DNA of 64,000 nt from Thermoplasmata archaeon. Lineage in GTDB: Archaea > Thermoplasmatota > Thermoplasmata > Methanomassiliicoccales > Methanomethylophilaceae. The position numbers and the translations under genes are program-made. Under the pieces are notes generated by a model that saw only the letters and a list, made by a program, of their open reading frames with translations, was not told the DNA's origin and ran no database searches. This document shows positions 51,677 to 60,176 of this stretch, one piece after another. The stretch lies in contig SUST01000004.1 in assembly GCA_015063285.1 (NCBI GenBank), positions 78,561-142,560 of the forward strand, written 5' to 3'. Position 1 is the first letter of the stretch. Every line of letters begins with the position of its first letter.

Positions 51677-52681
51677 TCACTCATCTTTCTTGTCTTCTAG
51701 GAAACGAATGTTCTTCTCAGATACCAGTCTCTTGTAGAACGCAGACACTGCTTCTGAATGAGTCATTCCCAGTTCAGACAGTACCTTCTCAGCATCGTAT
51801 AGGAGGATCGGATCCATTCTCACATCCACTGCCGCATCGCGCAGAAGGTTGGCATCTCTGAGCCCTAGCGATTCGTAGATTCCGGCAATGTATTTGTTGT
51901 ATCTGAGCCCTTTGGATCTGGCCGCATCGCGGATCAATTCTGTTGTGTTCGATCCGTATTGCGAGGCCTTTTTGGTGCGGTGGGCCAGCACAGGGTATCC
52001 AAGGTCAGATACGACAGTCTTCAGCACGCTCTTCCTGTTCTCCAGGGACCTAGGTCTGAGCTCTTCAGGATCTATTTCGGAGACACATCTGAGGACATCG
52101 GCATCCAAATAGGGGTACAAGACCTTCTTCTTGAAATTGGAAGCCATCTTCTGTTCGCACGGTATCGAGACCTTCATCAGTCTATCGATTCCCCAGTCCT
52201 TGAAGGATTCATAGCCTGCATCATCCTCGTTGATCGAATTGGCGCATCCACCGAAGTATTCGTCCGACCCCTGTCCGCTGAGGACGATCCTCTCATCTGC
52301 GGTCCTGCATACGGTGAAAAGTTGCATCTCATAGCTTATCGTGAAAGGGTCGCTGACCTTGGTGGCCGATATCAGTTCGCGGATGTCGTCTTCTATCCTA
52401 TCTTCGCTGATCCTGCAGTGTACCCAAGGAAGACCAAGTATCTCAGCCAGTTCTTTTCCCGCAGCGACGTCGAATGAATCATCAGTTCCGCATGTGTAGC
52501 AGGTGACCGATTTGGCATACTTAGAAGCCAATGCTGCAATCAGACCGGAATCCATTCCGCCCGAGAAGGCAACGCCTACGCGCTTCCCCTCGCTAACCCT
52601 TTTGACCGATTCTTCGATCGCCCTGCCGAGTTCGTCGTATTTTGCCACTCTTCTTCCTCTTGAGAAACGTTGATTCACCAT
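51677..52681 (-). CDS. Asparagine-synthase-like ATPase fused to RelB/DinJ-like domain
   Basis: 334 residues. Residues about 35-230 are a PP-loop domain of asparagine-synthase C-terminal type: VAFSGGMDSGLIAALASKYA and RIVLSGQGSDEYFGGCANSI. The N-terminal glutaminase domain is absent. The last 45 residues, VDVRMDPILLYDAEKVLSEL with GMTHSEAVSAFYKRLVSE, look like the ribbon-helix-helix of RelB/DinJ antitoxins (T-V-R-x-D ... L-G-L-x-x-S-x-A-I-x-x-F). This fusion is unusual. No toxin gene adjoins. It may be a self-binding DNA regulator or an enzyme with an acquired dimer module. Ammonia or another nitrogen donor would be needed for the PP-loop part. Confidence 0.72.
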   Translation of the reverse strand: MVNQRFSRGRRVAKYDELGRAIEESVKRVSEGKRVGVAFSGGMDSGLIAALASKYAKSVTCYTCGTDDSFDVAAGKELAEILGLPWVHCRISEDRIEDDIRELISATKVSDPFTISYEMQLFTVCRTADERIVLSGQGSDEYFGGCANSINEDDAGYESFKDWGIDRLMKVSIPCEQKMASNFKKKVLYPYLDADVLRCVSEIDPEELRPRSLENRKSVLKTVVSDLGYPVLAHRTKKASQYGSNTTELIRDAARSKGLRYNKYIAGIYESLGLRDANLLRDAAVDVRMDPILLYDAEKVLSELGMTHSEAVSAFYKRLVSEKNIRFLEDKKDE

Positions 52682-52821
52682 TTGCGGATGATTCGGATAC
52701 TTTGGACCCTCTGTTTGAGAGAAGTGATGGTTATCGAGTAGATAAGAAATTGTCAGACCAACGGATCGACCGCATGTTCATATACTATGTGTGAATGGAT
52801 ACGGTGAATGGAGGTAAAACC

Positions 52822-52998
52822 ATGATGTCCATCGAAGAAGAGAAGGATATGGTCGCAAAGATGAAGGCAAAGAACAATTCTGAAGCGGATTACGCTGACG
52901 GGATGCTCAGTGTGTTGACCAAGGTGGCCGAGGGAAAGTCTCCCGAAGAGATCAAGGCATACGTCAACAACACTCTGAGATGCCTGATGAACGACTGA
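52822..52998 (+). CDS. Small acidic-basic helical protein
   Basis: 58 residues (MMSIEEEKDMVAKMKAKNNS, then EADYADGMLSVLTKVAEGKS and PEEIKAYVNNTLRCLMND), predicted mostly helical and soluble. GGAGG lies 8 bases before this ATG, which decides the start over ATG 52795. A TATA-like CATATACT (52778-52786) is upstream. No family is recognised. It stands between the asparagine-synthase-like gene and a Pro/Gln-rich membrane protein. Small helical proteins of this type are often regulators or subunits, but nothing in the sequence says which. Confidence 0.6.
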   Translation: MMSIEEEKDMVAKMKAKNNSEADYADGMLSVLTKVAEGKSPEEIKAYVNNTLRCLMND

Positions 52999-53114
52999 GA
53001 ATGAACAGCGGCGGTCCGAAGGAAAAACCCTTCGGGTCCGTCGCAGAAACATTTCTAGAATTCTAACAACGGTCGCTCCAGACTCGAATAAACAGGGTTT
53101 ATTATTTATCCACA

Positions 53115-54065
53115 ATGCCCTATCCTCCTAATCATAGGGAAGGTGAGCATATCACATTCTGCGGCAGATGCGGTTATAACAATTCAGAAGGTCGCACTGA
53201 GTGCATCAATTGCGGTGCACCGATGCAGGTCGGTATCAGAAGAGATTCCATGGAGGTTGAGCGCTTGGGTGCGTACAACCCCAACAGGCAGTACTCTGCA
53301 TCTCCATATCGTTCCTTTCAGAGGCCGCCGGTACAGCAGGCCTATACATTCAGACCTCCAGCACAACAGCAGTACGCTACGAGGCCCCCGATGCAGCCAC
53401 AGTATTCTTCCAGGCAGCCTGTGCAGCCACAGTATGCTCCGAGACCCCCAGTACAGAGGCCGTATGCCCAGGAACCCATAGAACGCATCGGCCCTGCACC
53501 TATGGTGCCGGTTACCCCAATGCAGCCGGTGAACAACCCTCCGGTTTCTCAACCTGTCAGTCCCCCCGTTCCTCAGAAGGCTGATGTCCAAGAAGAAAAG
53601 GGGCCGGATAGGAAGGAGTATAACAGCTCGGGAAGGCGCCCCGCGATCGTATTATCGTTGGCAGCATTCGTTCTGACCATGGTCGCATTGTTCGCCCTGC
53701 CTCTGGATTTCAGCTCTTTCGATACCACTTTGCTCAGGATAGGTATGCTCGATGGGCAGACGGTTATCCTGGCCACCACGATAATCACTATGGTCTTCGC
53801 GCTGGTAGCAATCCTCATGCCCATGGTGTCCGTTGTCTCGGGAATATGCATGATGGCGACCGCGATCATGGCATACGGAGTCGAGGGGCTGTTTGATTTC
53901 CCGACAGGTGCAGGATGTGCCGTGTTCGTCATGTTGGCAACATACATCATCGGATGCGGTATTGTCTCGACGATGTTCATGAAAAAGTTCATCACAAGCA
54001 ACCTAGACGATGTTCCGATCCTAAGGGCCTGCTACCTTACATGGACCGGAATACCTCATCTGTGA
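53115..54065 (+). CDS. Zinc-ribbon protein with Pro/Gln repeat and four membrane helices
   Basis: 316 residues. A zinc ribbon (CGRCG and CINCG, residues about 16-37) is followed by a low-complexity region with repeats near RPPVQPQY and RPPMQPQY (about 70-130), then a charged stretch and four membrane helices (about 175-300). The repeat probably forms a flexible, proline-rich tether. The function is unknown. It is the third zinc-ribbon membrane protein in the window. The start is judged from MPYPPNHREGEHITFCGRCG; a TATTATTTATCC lies unusually close upstream. Followed by a TATA-bearing gap before the homocysteine genes. Confidence 0.65.
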   Translation: MPYPPNHREGEHITFCGRCGYNNSEGRTECINCGAPMQVGIRRDSMEVERLGAYNPNRQYSASPYRSFQRPPVQQAYTFRPPAQQQYATRPPMQPQYSSRQPVQPQYAPRPPVQRPYAQEPIERIGPAPMVPVTPMQPVNNPPVSQPVSPPVPQKADVQEEKGPDRKEYNSSGRRPAIVLSLAAFVLTMVALFALPLDFSSFDTTLLRIGMLDGQTVILATTIITMVFALVAILMPMVSVVSGICMMATAIMAYGVEGLFDFPTGAGCAVFVMLATYIIGCGIVSTMFMKKFITSNLDDVPILRACYLTWTGIPHL

Positions 54066-54165
54066 AGCCGTTGGCTGAACTTTGAATCAAACCATTTCCG
54101 TTCCCCTTTAATTAAAATATATAAGGGTGGCCAACTATACTCGCTACCCATTCAGAGGGGAGCTT

Positions 54166-55317
54166 ATGTCAAAGACGTATGAGCAGATAAACGAGAAGAT
54201 CCGCTCCGGAAAGGCTGTCGTGTACACCGCCGAAGAGGTAATCGATCTCGTGAAGAAGAAGGGTGCCGAAAAGGCCGCTGAGGAGGTAGATGTTGTGACG
54301 ACAGGTACCTTCGGAGCCATGTGCTCATCAGGTGCTTTCGTTAATTTCGGACACGCATCCCCGCCCATACGCATGACGGACATCAGACTCAATGATGTCA
54401 TGGTCGACGGAGGTCTTGCTGCCGTCGATACGTTCATTGGTGCGACCGCTACCGTTCCCGGCGAGAAAGGGGGATACGGAGGCGCTCATGTCATAGAGGA
54501 TCTTATTGCTCACAAGAAGATTCATCTTCACGCTTGGGGCCCTGGTACAGACTGCTACGTCAGGAAGGATATAGACACATGGATCTCCATCGATGACGTC
54601 AATGACGCTTACTTGTTCAACCCCCGCAACTGCTATCAGAACTACGGGGTCGCTACGAACACCTCTGACAGGACGATCTACACATACATGGGAAAACTGC
54701 TCCCCAGGGTGAAGAATGCATCATACTCTTCGGCCGGACAGCTCTCCCCGCTTCTGAACGACCCCCATCTGGAGACCATCGGCATGGGGACCAAGATATT
54801 CCTCGGAGGTGGAGAGGGATACGTTACATGGCCGGGTACGCAGTACAAGACCAATGTGGAAGAGGTCAACGGTGTGCCTGTGGCAGGATCAAGGACGCTT
54901 GCGCTCATCGGTGACATGAAACAGATGGATTCCAAATTCGTAAGGGGCCTGGACATCACAGGTTATGGCATCTCGATGGCAGTCGGGGTCGGCATACCCA
55001 TCCCAATTTTGAACAAAGATATCATCCAGCGCTGTGCAATATCGGATAAGGAGATATTCGCGGATATGGTAGATTACAGTCAGCCCATAGACAGGCCTCC
55101 GATGGCCAGGTACAGCTATGCCCAGCTCAGATCCGGAAAGGTCGAATACAACGGAAAGGCGGTCAGGACTTCCTCGCTGTCCTCATACAGCGGGGCCAGG
55201 AAGGTCGCAGGCATCCTGAAGGATTGGATAGAGCACAAGGAGTTCACACTCAACCAGCCCTGTTTGACATTCCCCAAGGATGTGAAGCTTAACAAACTGC
55301 AGGAAAGGGGGTGCTGA
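54166..55317 (+). CDS. Homocysteine biosynthesis protein (COG1900/DUF39)
   Basis: 383 residues, family COG1900a, shown in methanogens to work with a NIL/ferredoxin protein in direct homocysteine formation from aspartate semialdehyde and sulfide. Visible blocks: TTGTFGAMCSSGAFVNFGH with a conserved Cys, GATATVPGEKGGYGGAHVIED and IFLGGGEGYVTWPGTQY. The ATG at 54166 has GGGGAG seven bases before and lies below a TATA box (TTAAAATATATAAGG); a GTG at 54127 sits too near that box. Followed by its known partner genes, with the next ATG one base after the TGA. Confidence 0.9.
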   Translation: MSKTYEQINEKIRSGKAVVYTAEEVIDLVKKKGAEKAAEEVDVVTTGTFGAMCSSGAFVNFGHASPPIRMTDIRLNDVMVDGGLAAVDTFIGATATVPGEKGGYGGAHVIEDLIAHKKIHLHAWGPGTDCYVRKDIDTWISIDDVNDAYLFNPRNCYQNYGVATNTSDRTIYTYMGKLLPRVKNASYSSAGQLSPLLNDPHLETIGMGTKIFLGGGEGYVTWPGTQYKTNVEEVNGVPVAGSRTLALIGDMKQMDSKFVRGLDITGYGISMAVGVGIPIPILNKDIIQRCAISDKEIFADMVDYSQPIDRPPMARYSYAQLRSGKVEYNGKAVRTSSLSSYSGARKVAGILKDWIEHKEFTLNQPCLTFPKDVKLNKLQERGC

Positions 55318-55318
55318 G

Positions 55319-55720
55319 ATGGAGAGAAAGCTGAAGATAGAGTTCGAGGAATCGAACGTCCAGGATTCCGTCGCGTACATATTGGTCTCAGAGTTCGACC
55401 TGAGGCCCAATGTCCTGAAGGCAGAGATTTCCGGTGATGGAAGCGGAGTTATGATCCTCTCGTTGGTCGGAGACGAAGAGAAACTGACAGCAGCGGAGAA
55501 CAGGCTCAGGGAGGCCGGTTTCGTTGTATGCCTGACCAAGCATATCACTCGCGATGAGAATCTATGTTGGCATTGCGGTGCCTGCGAATCCATCTGTCCA
55601 GCCTACTGTTTCTCGTCCGACAAGGATACCTACGAGATTAAACTGGACAGCTCCAAGTGCATCGCATGCGGCGCATGCGTCAACGCCTGCTCCGTCCATG
55701 CTCTGAAGCTCGATCTATGA
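55319..55720 (+). CDS. NIL-domain ferredoxin for homocysteine synthesis
   Basis: 133 residues. The N-terminal 75 form a NIL domain (LKIEFEESNVQDSVAYIL, EKLTAAENRLREAGFVV), which binds a ligand in related methionine transporter ATPases; the C-terminal half holds two [4Fe-4S] clusters, CWHCGACESICP and CIACGACVNACS. It supplies electrons or sulfur to the COG1900 enzyme. It starts one base after that gene's stop, and its own stop overlaps the next start (ATGA). This gene order is typical for methanogens. Confidence 0.92.
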   Translation: MERKLKIEFEESNVQDSVAYILVSEFDLRPNVLKAEISGDGSGVMILSLVGDEEKLTAAENRLREAGFVVCLTKHITRDENLCWHCGACESICPAYCFSSDKDTYEIKLDSSKCIACGACVNACSVHALKLDL

Positions 55721-56415
55721 GGGTCCATTTCCAGGTCAAGGAGACGATAGTCAATATCGTCAGCGACGAGCAATACATCAGGGTAGCCCAGGATGCTATA
55801 TTCTCGGCGAGAGACATCATAGAGTCCAAGGTCGCTCAGGATCAGTTCTTCCAAATAACCTATGAGCCTTATCCTCCCGATTCCGGTGATGATGAGCTTA
55901 TACGCAGGATGAGTAACGCTTCCGTCCTGTCTGGAGTAGGTCCTTTCGCCGGAGTAGCCGGCGCTGTCGCAGTTTTTGCGGTCGAGAAGATGAGGGAAGC
56001 CGGTGCGAAAGAGGCCATTGTGGAGAACGGAGGGGACATAGCTTTCCTCTCCGATCGCTCGGTCCCGATAGGGCTCTTTGCCGATCACCCGGTCCTGAAG
56101 GATGTGGCCTTCAAGGTGAGTTCGGACGATATCACGGGGATATGCTCATCCTCTGCCAAGATAGGGCCTTCCGTCTCATTGGGCAACTCCAATGTATGCA
56201 CCGTGTTCTCTGACGATGTGATCCTGGCCGATTGCTGTGCAACCGCTCTGGGGAATCTTGTCAAGGACGAAGGATCGGTTACTGATGCTTTGGAGCAGAT
56301 CGGATCCATAGAAGGGGTCAAAGGCTGTCTCGCCTGTATTGGTGACAAAGTCGCCATTTACGGAGAGGTGCCTGAGATGGTCCCATGTGCGGACATAACT
56401 GAACGGTTATACTGA
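55717..56415 (+). CDS. UPF0280/COG2122 ApbE-like protein
   Basis: 232 residues. Matches archaeal UPF0280: RVHFQVKETIVNIVSDE opening, GPFAGVAGAVAVFAVEKMRE, EAIVENGGDIAFLSDR and GLCA-like ICSSSAKIGPSVSLGNSNV, then LADCCATALGNLV. Reported as the third protein needed, or helpful, for homocysteine synthesis in methanogens (COG2122). It resembles ApbE, which attaches flavin to proteins. The ATG at 55717 overlaps the preceding stop; the frame reaches back to 55657 inside that gene. Last of the three-gene run. Confidence 0.88.
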   Translation: MRVHFQVKETIVNIVSDEQYIRVAQDAIFSARDIIESKVAQDQFFQITYEPYPPDSGDDELIRRMSNASVLSGVGPFAGVAGAVAVFAVEKMREAGAKEAIVENGGDIAFLSDRSVPIGLFADHPVLKDVAFKVSSDDITGICSSSAKIGPSVSLGNSNVCTVFSDDVILADCCATALGNLVKDEGSVTDALEQIGSIEGVKGCLACIGDKVAIYGEVPEMVPCADITERLY

Positions 56416-56472
56416 ATTACTAGGGCCAGCGTCTTTATACCACCTCGTTTTCCTTATCATGAGGTTACATAA

Positions 56473-57018
56473 ATGGCAAAGATTGTAGCAGTCATTTCCA
56501 GCCCTAGGAAGGGAGCTAACTCCTCCACCATCCTTAATTCCATGGTAGAGGCGGCCAAAGGCAAGGGACACGATGTCCAGGTCTTCAACGTTGCAGAACT
56601 GAAGGACAGGCGCGGATGCATCGCATGCATGGGATGCAAGAAGGCTGGCAAGTGCGTACTTAAGGACGAGATCACACCCGTACTCGACGCCATCAGGGAT
56701 GCAGACGGTGTCATTCTTTCAACAGCGGTCTACTTCGGACAGCCCACAGGCCAGTACAGGCTTCTTGAGGACAGGTTCTTCAGCTTCCTCGACGGAACGA
56801 TGGCCCCCAACGTCGCACCCAAGAAGTTCGCAGTAATTGTCACGGCAGGAACTGCCGGTGCAGACGAGCTCGCAGCCCAGATCGCAGGACGCATGACCGC
56901 ATACTTCAAGTTTGAACCTCTCGGAGTCGTCACGATGGTGGATGGAAACCCTCCCCATGCAGCTGAGCAGAACCCCGAGATCCTGGCGAAGGCTGCAGAG
57001 ATCGGAAGCAAATTCTGA
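56473..57018 (+). CDS. Iron-sulfur flavoprotein
   Basis: 181 residues. An NADPH-dependent FMN reductase fold: FMN-binding AVISSPRKGANSSTILNSMV, then a cluster motif CIACMGCKKAGKC (about residues 49-61; the compact Cys-x2-Cys-x2-Cys-x5-Cys type of Isf), and STAVYFGQPTGQYRLLEDR as the flavin ring loop. Isf proteins in methanogens move electrons between ferredoxin and other partners or help against oxygen stress. It has its own promoter region of 57 bases after UPF0280, with AGGTTA before the start, and is followed by a strong terminator. Confidence 0.88.
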   Translation: MAKIVAVISSPRKGANSSTILNSMVEAAKGKGHDVQVFNVAELKDRRGCIACMGCKKAGKCVLKDEITPVLDAIRDADGVILSTAVYFGQPTGQYRLLEDRFFSFLDGTMAPNVAPKKFAVIVTAGTAGADELAAQIAGRMTAYFKFEPLGVVTMVDGNPPHAAEQNPEILAKAAEIGSKF

Positions 57019-57041
57019 TTACGTTCAGACAAACAATTTAC

Positions 57042-57064
57042 GTGCCTTTGCGGCACTTTTTTTT
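57042..57064 (+). terminator. Terminator after iron-sulfur flavoprotein
   Basis: GTGCC-TTTGC-GGCAC followed by eight T residues. It overlaps the stop of the convergent EtfA-like gene. Confidence 0.85.
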
Positions 57065-57729
57065 CAGAAATATTTTCTGGTTTGCCAGTATATAGCGGTT
57101 CCTTGTCCTTCCTTCGGTTCGGGGGTAGGATAGCTGTCAATTCTTACCGTTGCTACACGCGGGAACTTTTTCTTGTTCGATATGAGGAACTGGTCTAAAG
57201 GTGCGGGTTCTGTTGAGAGGATCCTGCCTTCCATTGTTATCTTGGTGCAATCTGGGTTGAGCTCAGCACCAAGCATCGAAGCGATCTTCTCTCCCAGCTG
57301 ATTCCCTCTCTCCGTTGCTGCCAGCAATACGGCCGCAGGTACGACCCTGTCTATGATGTCGCAGAGGGTTATGGAGTATGTGTTGGAATCGTAACAGTCC
57401 GAATCAGGATCCCTAACATGGTAAATCGTCCCTACACCCAATCCGAATATCGTTGGGTACAGAGGTTTGAGGTCAGCACCTCCGAACATAACGGCAAAGG
57501 TCCTGCTAGCGTTAATCTCGCATATTTCCGCCAATACCTGCAAGCTAGCATCTGCAATCCTTGGTCCGTCAGGACATCTCAGTATCTCAAGCCAGACCAA
57601 GGCCCCATCTGCAGTGGATTGATCCAGGTTGTATCTGGATAGCATTCCTGGCGGTAGCTCGTTATCATCTCTTCCGTCGGTTGACGAGCATGATGAACAT
57701 GAAGAACAGGATCCGCCGCTGCAACCCAT
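57064..57729 (-). CDS. Half EtfA-like protein with cysteine-rich tail
   Basis: 221 residues. Residues about 40-200 match the first domain of electron-transfer flavoprotein alpha: ADGALVWLEILRCPDG, LLAATERGNQLGEKIASMLG, LNPDCTKI and FPRVATVRIDSY. The second domain, which binds FAD, is missing; the frame closes with a normal TGA, so it is not a recent break. The N-terminus MGCSGGSCSSCSSCSS holds a Cys-x3-Cys-x2-Cys-x2-Cys run, likely to bind a cluster or metal. No EtfB is nearby. It may be a new electron carrier or a regulator, but this is inference. Confidence 0.65.
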   Translation of the reverse strand: MGCSGGSCSSCSSCSSTDGRDDNELPPGMLSRYNLDQSTADGALVWLEILRCPDGPRIADASLQVLAEICEINASRTFAVMFGGADLKPLYPTIFGLGVGTIYHVRDPDSDCYDSNTYSITLCDIIDRVVPAAVLLAATERGNQLGEKIASMLGAELNPDCTKITMEGRILSTEPAPLDQFLISNKKKFPRVATVRIDSYPTPEPKEGQGTAIYWQTRKYF

Positions 57730-57841
57730 ACCACAAACACCTGCTCCGTTTACATGTTTTCACCGTTTTGAATGTTTGGTTTCTGATAGTAAGGATTATC
57801 CACTATGTCCTCCAGACGGCATAATTTATTAACTTATGTTA

Positions 57842-57858
57842 GTCGATTCTCAATCGAC
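57842..57858 (+). promoter_or_regulatory. Palindrome upstream of uspA
   Basis: GTCGATT-CTC-AATCGAC, perfect 7-bp arms. A TATA-like AATTTATTAAC (about 57822-57832) would place the transcription start near 57854, inside the palindrome. Confidence 0.5.
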
Positions 57859-57888
57859 ACCATTGGTTAGACATAGGAGAGTAGACTC

Positions 57889-58683
57889 ATGAAGTTCGAT
57901 AAAGTTCTGGTTCCAATCGACGGCAGCTCCCTTTCCGAGGTCGCTGTGGATCTTGCGGTCCATTCGGCAGGTACGTTTGCAGCCCACATAACCTTCGTGT
58001 ATGTGGTCGATGTTACCGAATACAACAGGTTCGGATCCATCGATGGCGGGGCGATGATCTCGTTCAGGATGCAGACTGAGGGTAAGATGTTTTTGGAGAA
58101 CGCCGCTGCCATGGCCAAGGCTGCAGGGCTAGAGGTTGAAACCCAGCTAATCGAAGGGGTCCCCCACCAAGTGTTAAGTGATCTGTCCAAGGACCATGAT
58201 ATGATAATCATGGGAGTCACCGGAAAATCCGGCGGATACGGTCGTGTCGGAGGTACGGCGGAAAAGGTCATAGAGAATGCGTACTGTCCTGTCTTGACCT
58301 TGAAATCCGGTTCCAACAGAATAGAGAGTGTCCTCTTGCCAGTAAGCAACAAGAACAATGCGGCAATCGACGTTGCCATCGAAACAGTCAAACGCATCAA
58401 CGGAAAGCTGACGGTATACGCGGTCAAATCAAAGGATTTCGACGCAGAGACTCTGGTCAAGGATGTTGCAGACAAATGTGTGGCAGAGGGCATCAATGTT
58501 GTGACCGAGATCGGTGTGGGCAACCCGGCTGAGATGATCATAAACAAATCCGGATTGTACGACCTGGTGGTCATGGGGACCGAAGGCCGCCACGGTTTCA
58601 AGAAGATCCTTAATGGAAGCGTTGCCGAGAAGGTTATGCTCCACGCAACATGTCCTGTCACCATCGTCAGAGATACAGAATAA
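57889..58683 (+). CDS. Tandem universal stress protein
   Basis: 264 residues with two Usp domains. The first has VLVPIDGSSLSEVAVDLAVH and DMIIMGVTGKSGGYGRVGGTAEKV, the ATP-binding G-x2-G-x9-G-S/T signature; the second is less exact (VLLPVSNKNNAAIDVAIETV and LVVMGTEGRHGFKKILNGSVAEKV). Usp proteins bind ATP or AMP and help in stress or starvation. AGGAGAG lies about 10 bases before the ATG. Divergent from the EtfA-like gene, with a palindrome in the gap. A terminator hairpin follows. Confidence 0.88.
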   Translation: MKFDKVLVPIDGSSLSEVAVDLAVHSAGTFAAHITFVYVVDVTEYNRFGSIDGGAMISFRMQTEGKMFLENAAAMAKAAGLEVETQLIEGVPHQVLSDLSKDHDMIIMGVTGKSGGYGRVGGTAEKVIENAYCPVLTLKSGSNRIESVLLPVSNKNNAAIDVAIETVKRINGKLTVYAVKSKDFDAETLVKDVADKCVAEGINVVTEIGVGNPAEMIINKSGLYDLVVMGTEGRHGFKKILNGSVAEKVMLHATCPVTIVRDTE

Positions 58684-58690
58684 ACATATT

Positions 58691-58708
58691 CTGGGGGTTC
58701 GCCCCCAG
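58691..58708 (+). terminator. Terminator after uspA
   Basis: CTGGGGG-TTCG-CCCCCAG, 7-bp stem with the stable TTCG loop, then TCTTACC. Confidence 0.8.
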
Positions 58709-58787
58709 TCTTACCATTTCTTGATATGTTCGCACGAATATCATTTCGGTTACACATTTTTAATCTGCTCAAAGCATTTGGCAGTCG

Positions 58788-60176
58788 ATGGCTGAAGAAG
58801 TTCAGATGACGAAAGATGCCAAGACCATGCTCGGTGACCCCAAGAAGGCACTGATTGCGATGGCGATACCTATTGTCATTTCGAACTTCATACAGAGTGC
58901 GAACAACATTATCGATACCTTTTGGCTCACATCCATCGGTGTAGATGCTCAGGCTGCGGTGAGTGTGATATTCCCGATATTCTTCATAGTGATCGGACTA
59001 GGGAACGGTATTGCTGTCGGAGTGTCGCAGGCCTTGGCCAGAAGGGTCGGTGCAAATAACAAAATCGAGGCCAACCATGTAGCCGAACAGGCCATCATTC
59101 TCAGTCTGATCATCAGCATATTCCTCACAGTGGTGTTCCTAATCTTTTCAGAGGAGATCATCTTCGCAGGCGGGGGTTCCTCCAACATGGATGCCTGTAT
59201 GGCCTATGCGATCCCCATATTCCTCGGATTCCCGGTGATTATCCTTAGCGACATCTTCAGTGGGCTGCTCAGATCGGAAGGTTCTTCGAAACGCGCCATG
59301 TACATAATGGTGCTCGGTGCAGGATTGAACATAATTCTCGACCCCATATTCATCTTCGTACTTGACATGGGCATCTCCGGTGCCGCTTGGGCAACTACGA
59401 TCGCCATGATCGTGCCGATGTTCCTGGTGGTCTATTGGTATTACCTGAAGAAGGATACGTACGTCCATCCGACATTCAAAGGTTTCAGCTTTGATAAGGC
59501 CCTCATTATGGACATCCTCAGGGTCGGCATTCCCGCATCCCTCGAGATGGTGCTGCTCTCGCTCATGATGATGGTCATGAACCTAATCATCGAAGGTGTC
59601 GGATCCGTGGACGGTGTCGCGATATACGGTAACTGCTGGAAGCTGATGGATCTGTTCTTCATGCCAACGCTGGCCATAGGTTTCGCCGTGGTCCCTCTAT
59701 GTGCTGCCGCGATAGGTGCCAAAGATTACCAAAGGGTGCGGTCGATCTATCACCTTGCACTGAAGTACGGTATTCTGATATCGATCGGGATCACAGTCGT
59801 GCTCCTGCTGTTCTCTGAATTCTTGGTCATACCGTTCTCGTATTCCGAGGAGACGCTGCATCTCAGGTCTCAGATGGTCACGATGCTCATGATATGTTCG
59901 CTAATGATGCCTTTTGGTCCATTGGGATACACGTCGTCAGGATACTTCCAGGGAATGGGGTGGGGCCTGAAGTCCCTGAGCATCATTTTGGTATTGAACC
60001 TGCTCCGCATCCCAATATGTATTGCTATGGCATCTATATATGGTACCCTGGAGTCCATCTGGTGGGGGGTAGTTGCCGCAGAGACCATCGGTTCGCTCTA
60101 CGGCGGGGTATTAGGATTCTATTCCATACACAAGCTTGTTACCGGTGGATATCCGAAATATCCTTTATCTGAATGA
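58788..60176 (+). CDS. MATE-family efflux transporter
   Basis: 462 residues, twelve membrane helices in two halves. Family motifs: IAMAIPIVISNFIQSANNIIDTFWLTSIG near the N-terminus, the second-half GIPASLEMVLLSLMMMVMNL, and GLGNGIAVGVSQALARRVGA. It exports drugs, cations or metabolites using Na+ or H+. Own promoter (TTTTTAATC about 28 bases before the ATG). Convergent with the carboxylesterase. The clade is common in gut anaerobes; its substrate cannot be told from sequence. Confidence 0.9.
   Translation: MAEEVQMTKDAKTMLGDPKKALIAMAIPIVISNFIQSANNIIDTFWLTSIGVDAQAAVSVIFPIFFIVIGLGNGIAVGVSQALARRVGANNKIEANHVAEQAIILSLIISIFLTVVFLIFSEEIIFAGGGSSNMDACMAYAIPIFLGFPVIILSDIFSGLLRSEGSSKRAMYIMVLGAGLNIILDPIFIFVLDMGISGAAWATTIAMIVPMFLVVYWYYLKKDTYVHPTFKGFSFDKALIMDILRVGIPASLEMVLLSLMMMVMNLIIEGVGSVDGVAIYGNCWKLMDLFFMPTLAIGFAVVPLCAAAIGAKDYQRVRSIYHLALKYGILISIGITVVLLLFSEFLVIPFSYSEETLHLRSQMVTMLMICSLMMPFGPLGYTSSGYFQGMGWGLKSLSIILVLNLLRIPICIAMASIYGTLESIWWGVVAAETIGSLYGGVLGFYSIHKLVTGGYPKYPLSE

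Noticed and set aside
57064..57729. Frameshifted full-length EtfA
   Set aside because: The stop is followed at once by a T-rich terminator of the opposite gene, and no second-domain sequence appears in any frame nearby.
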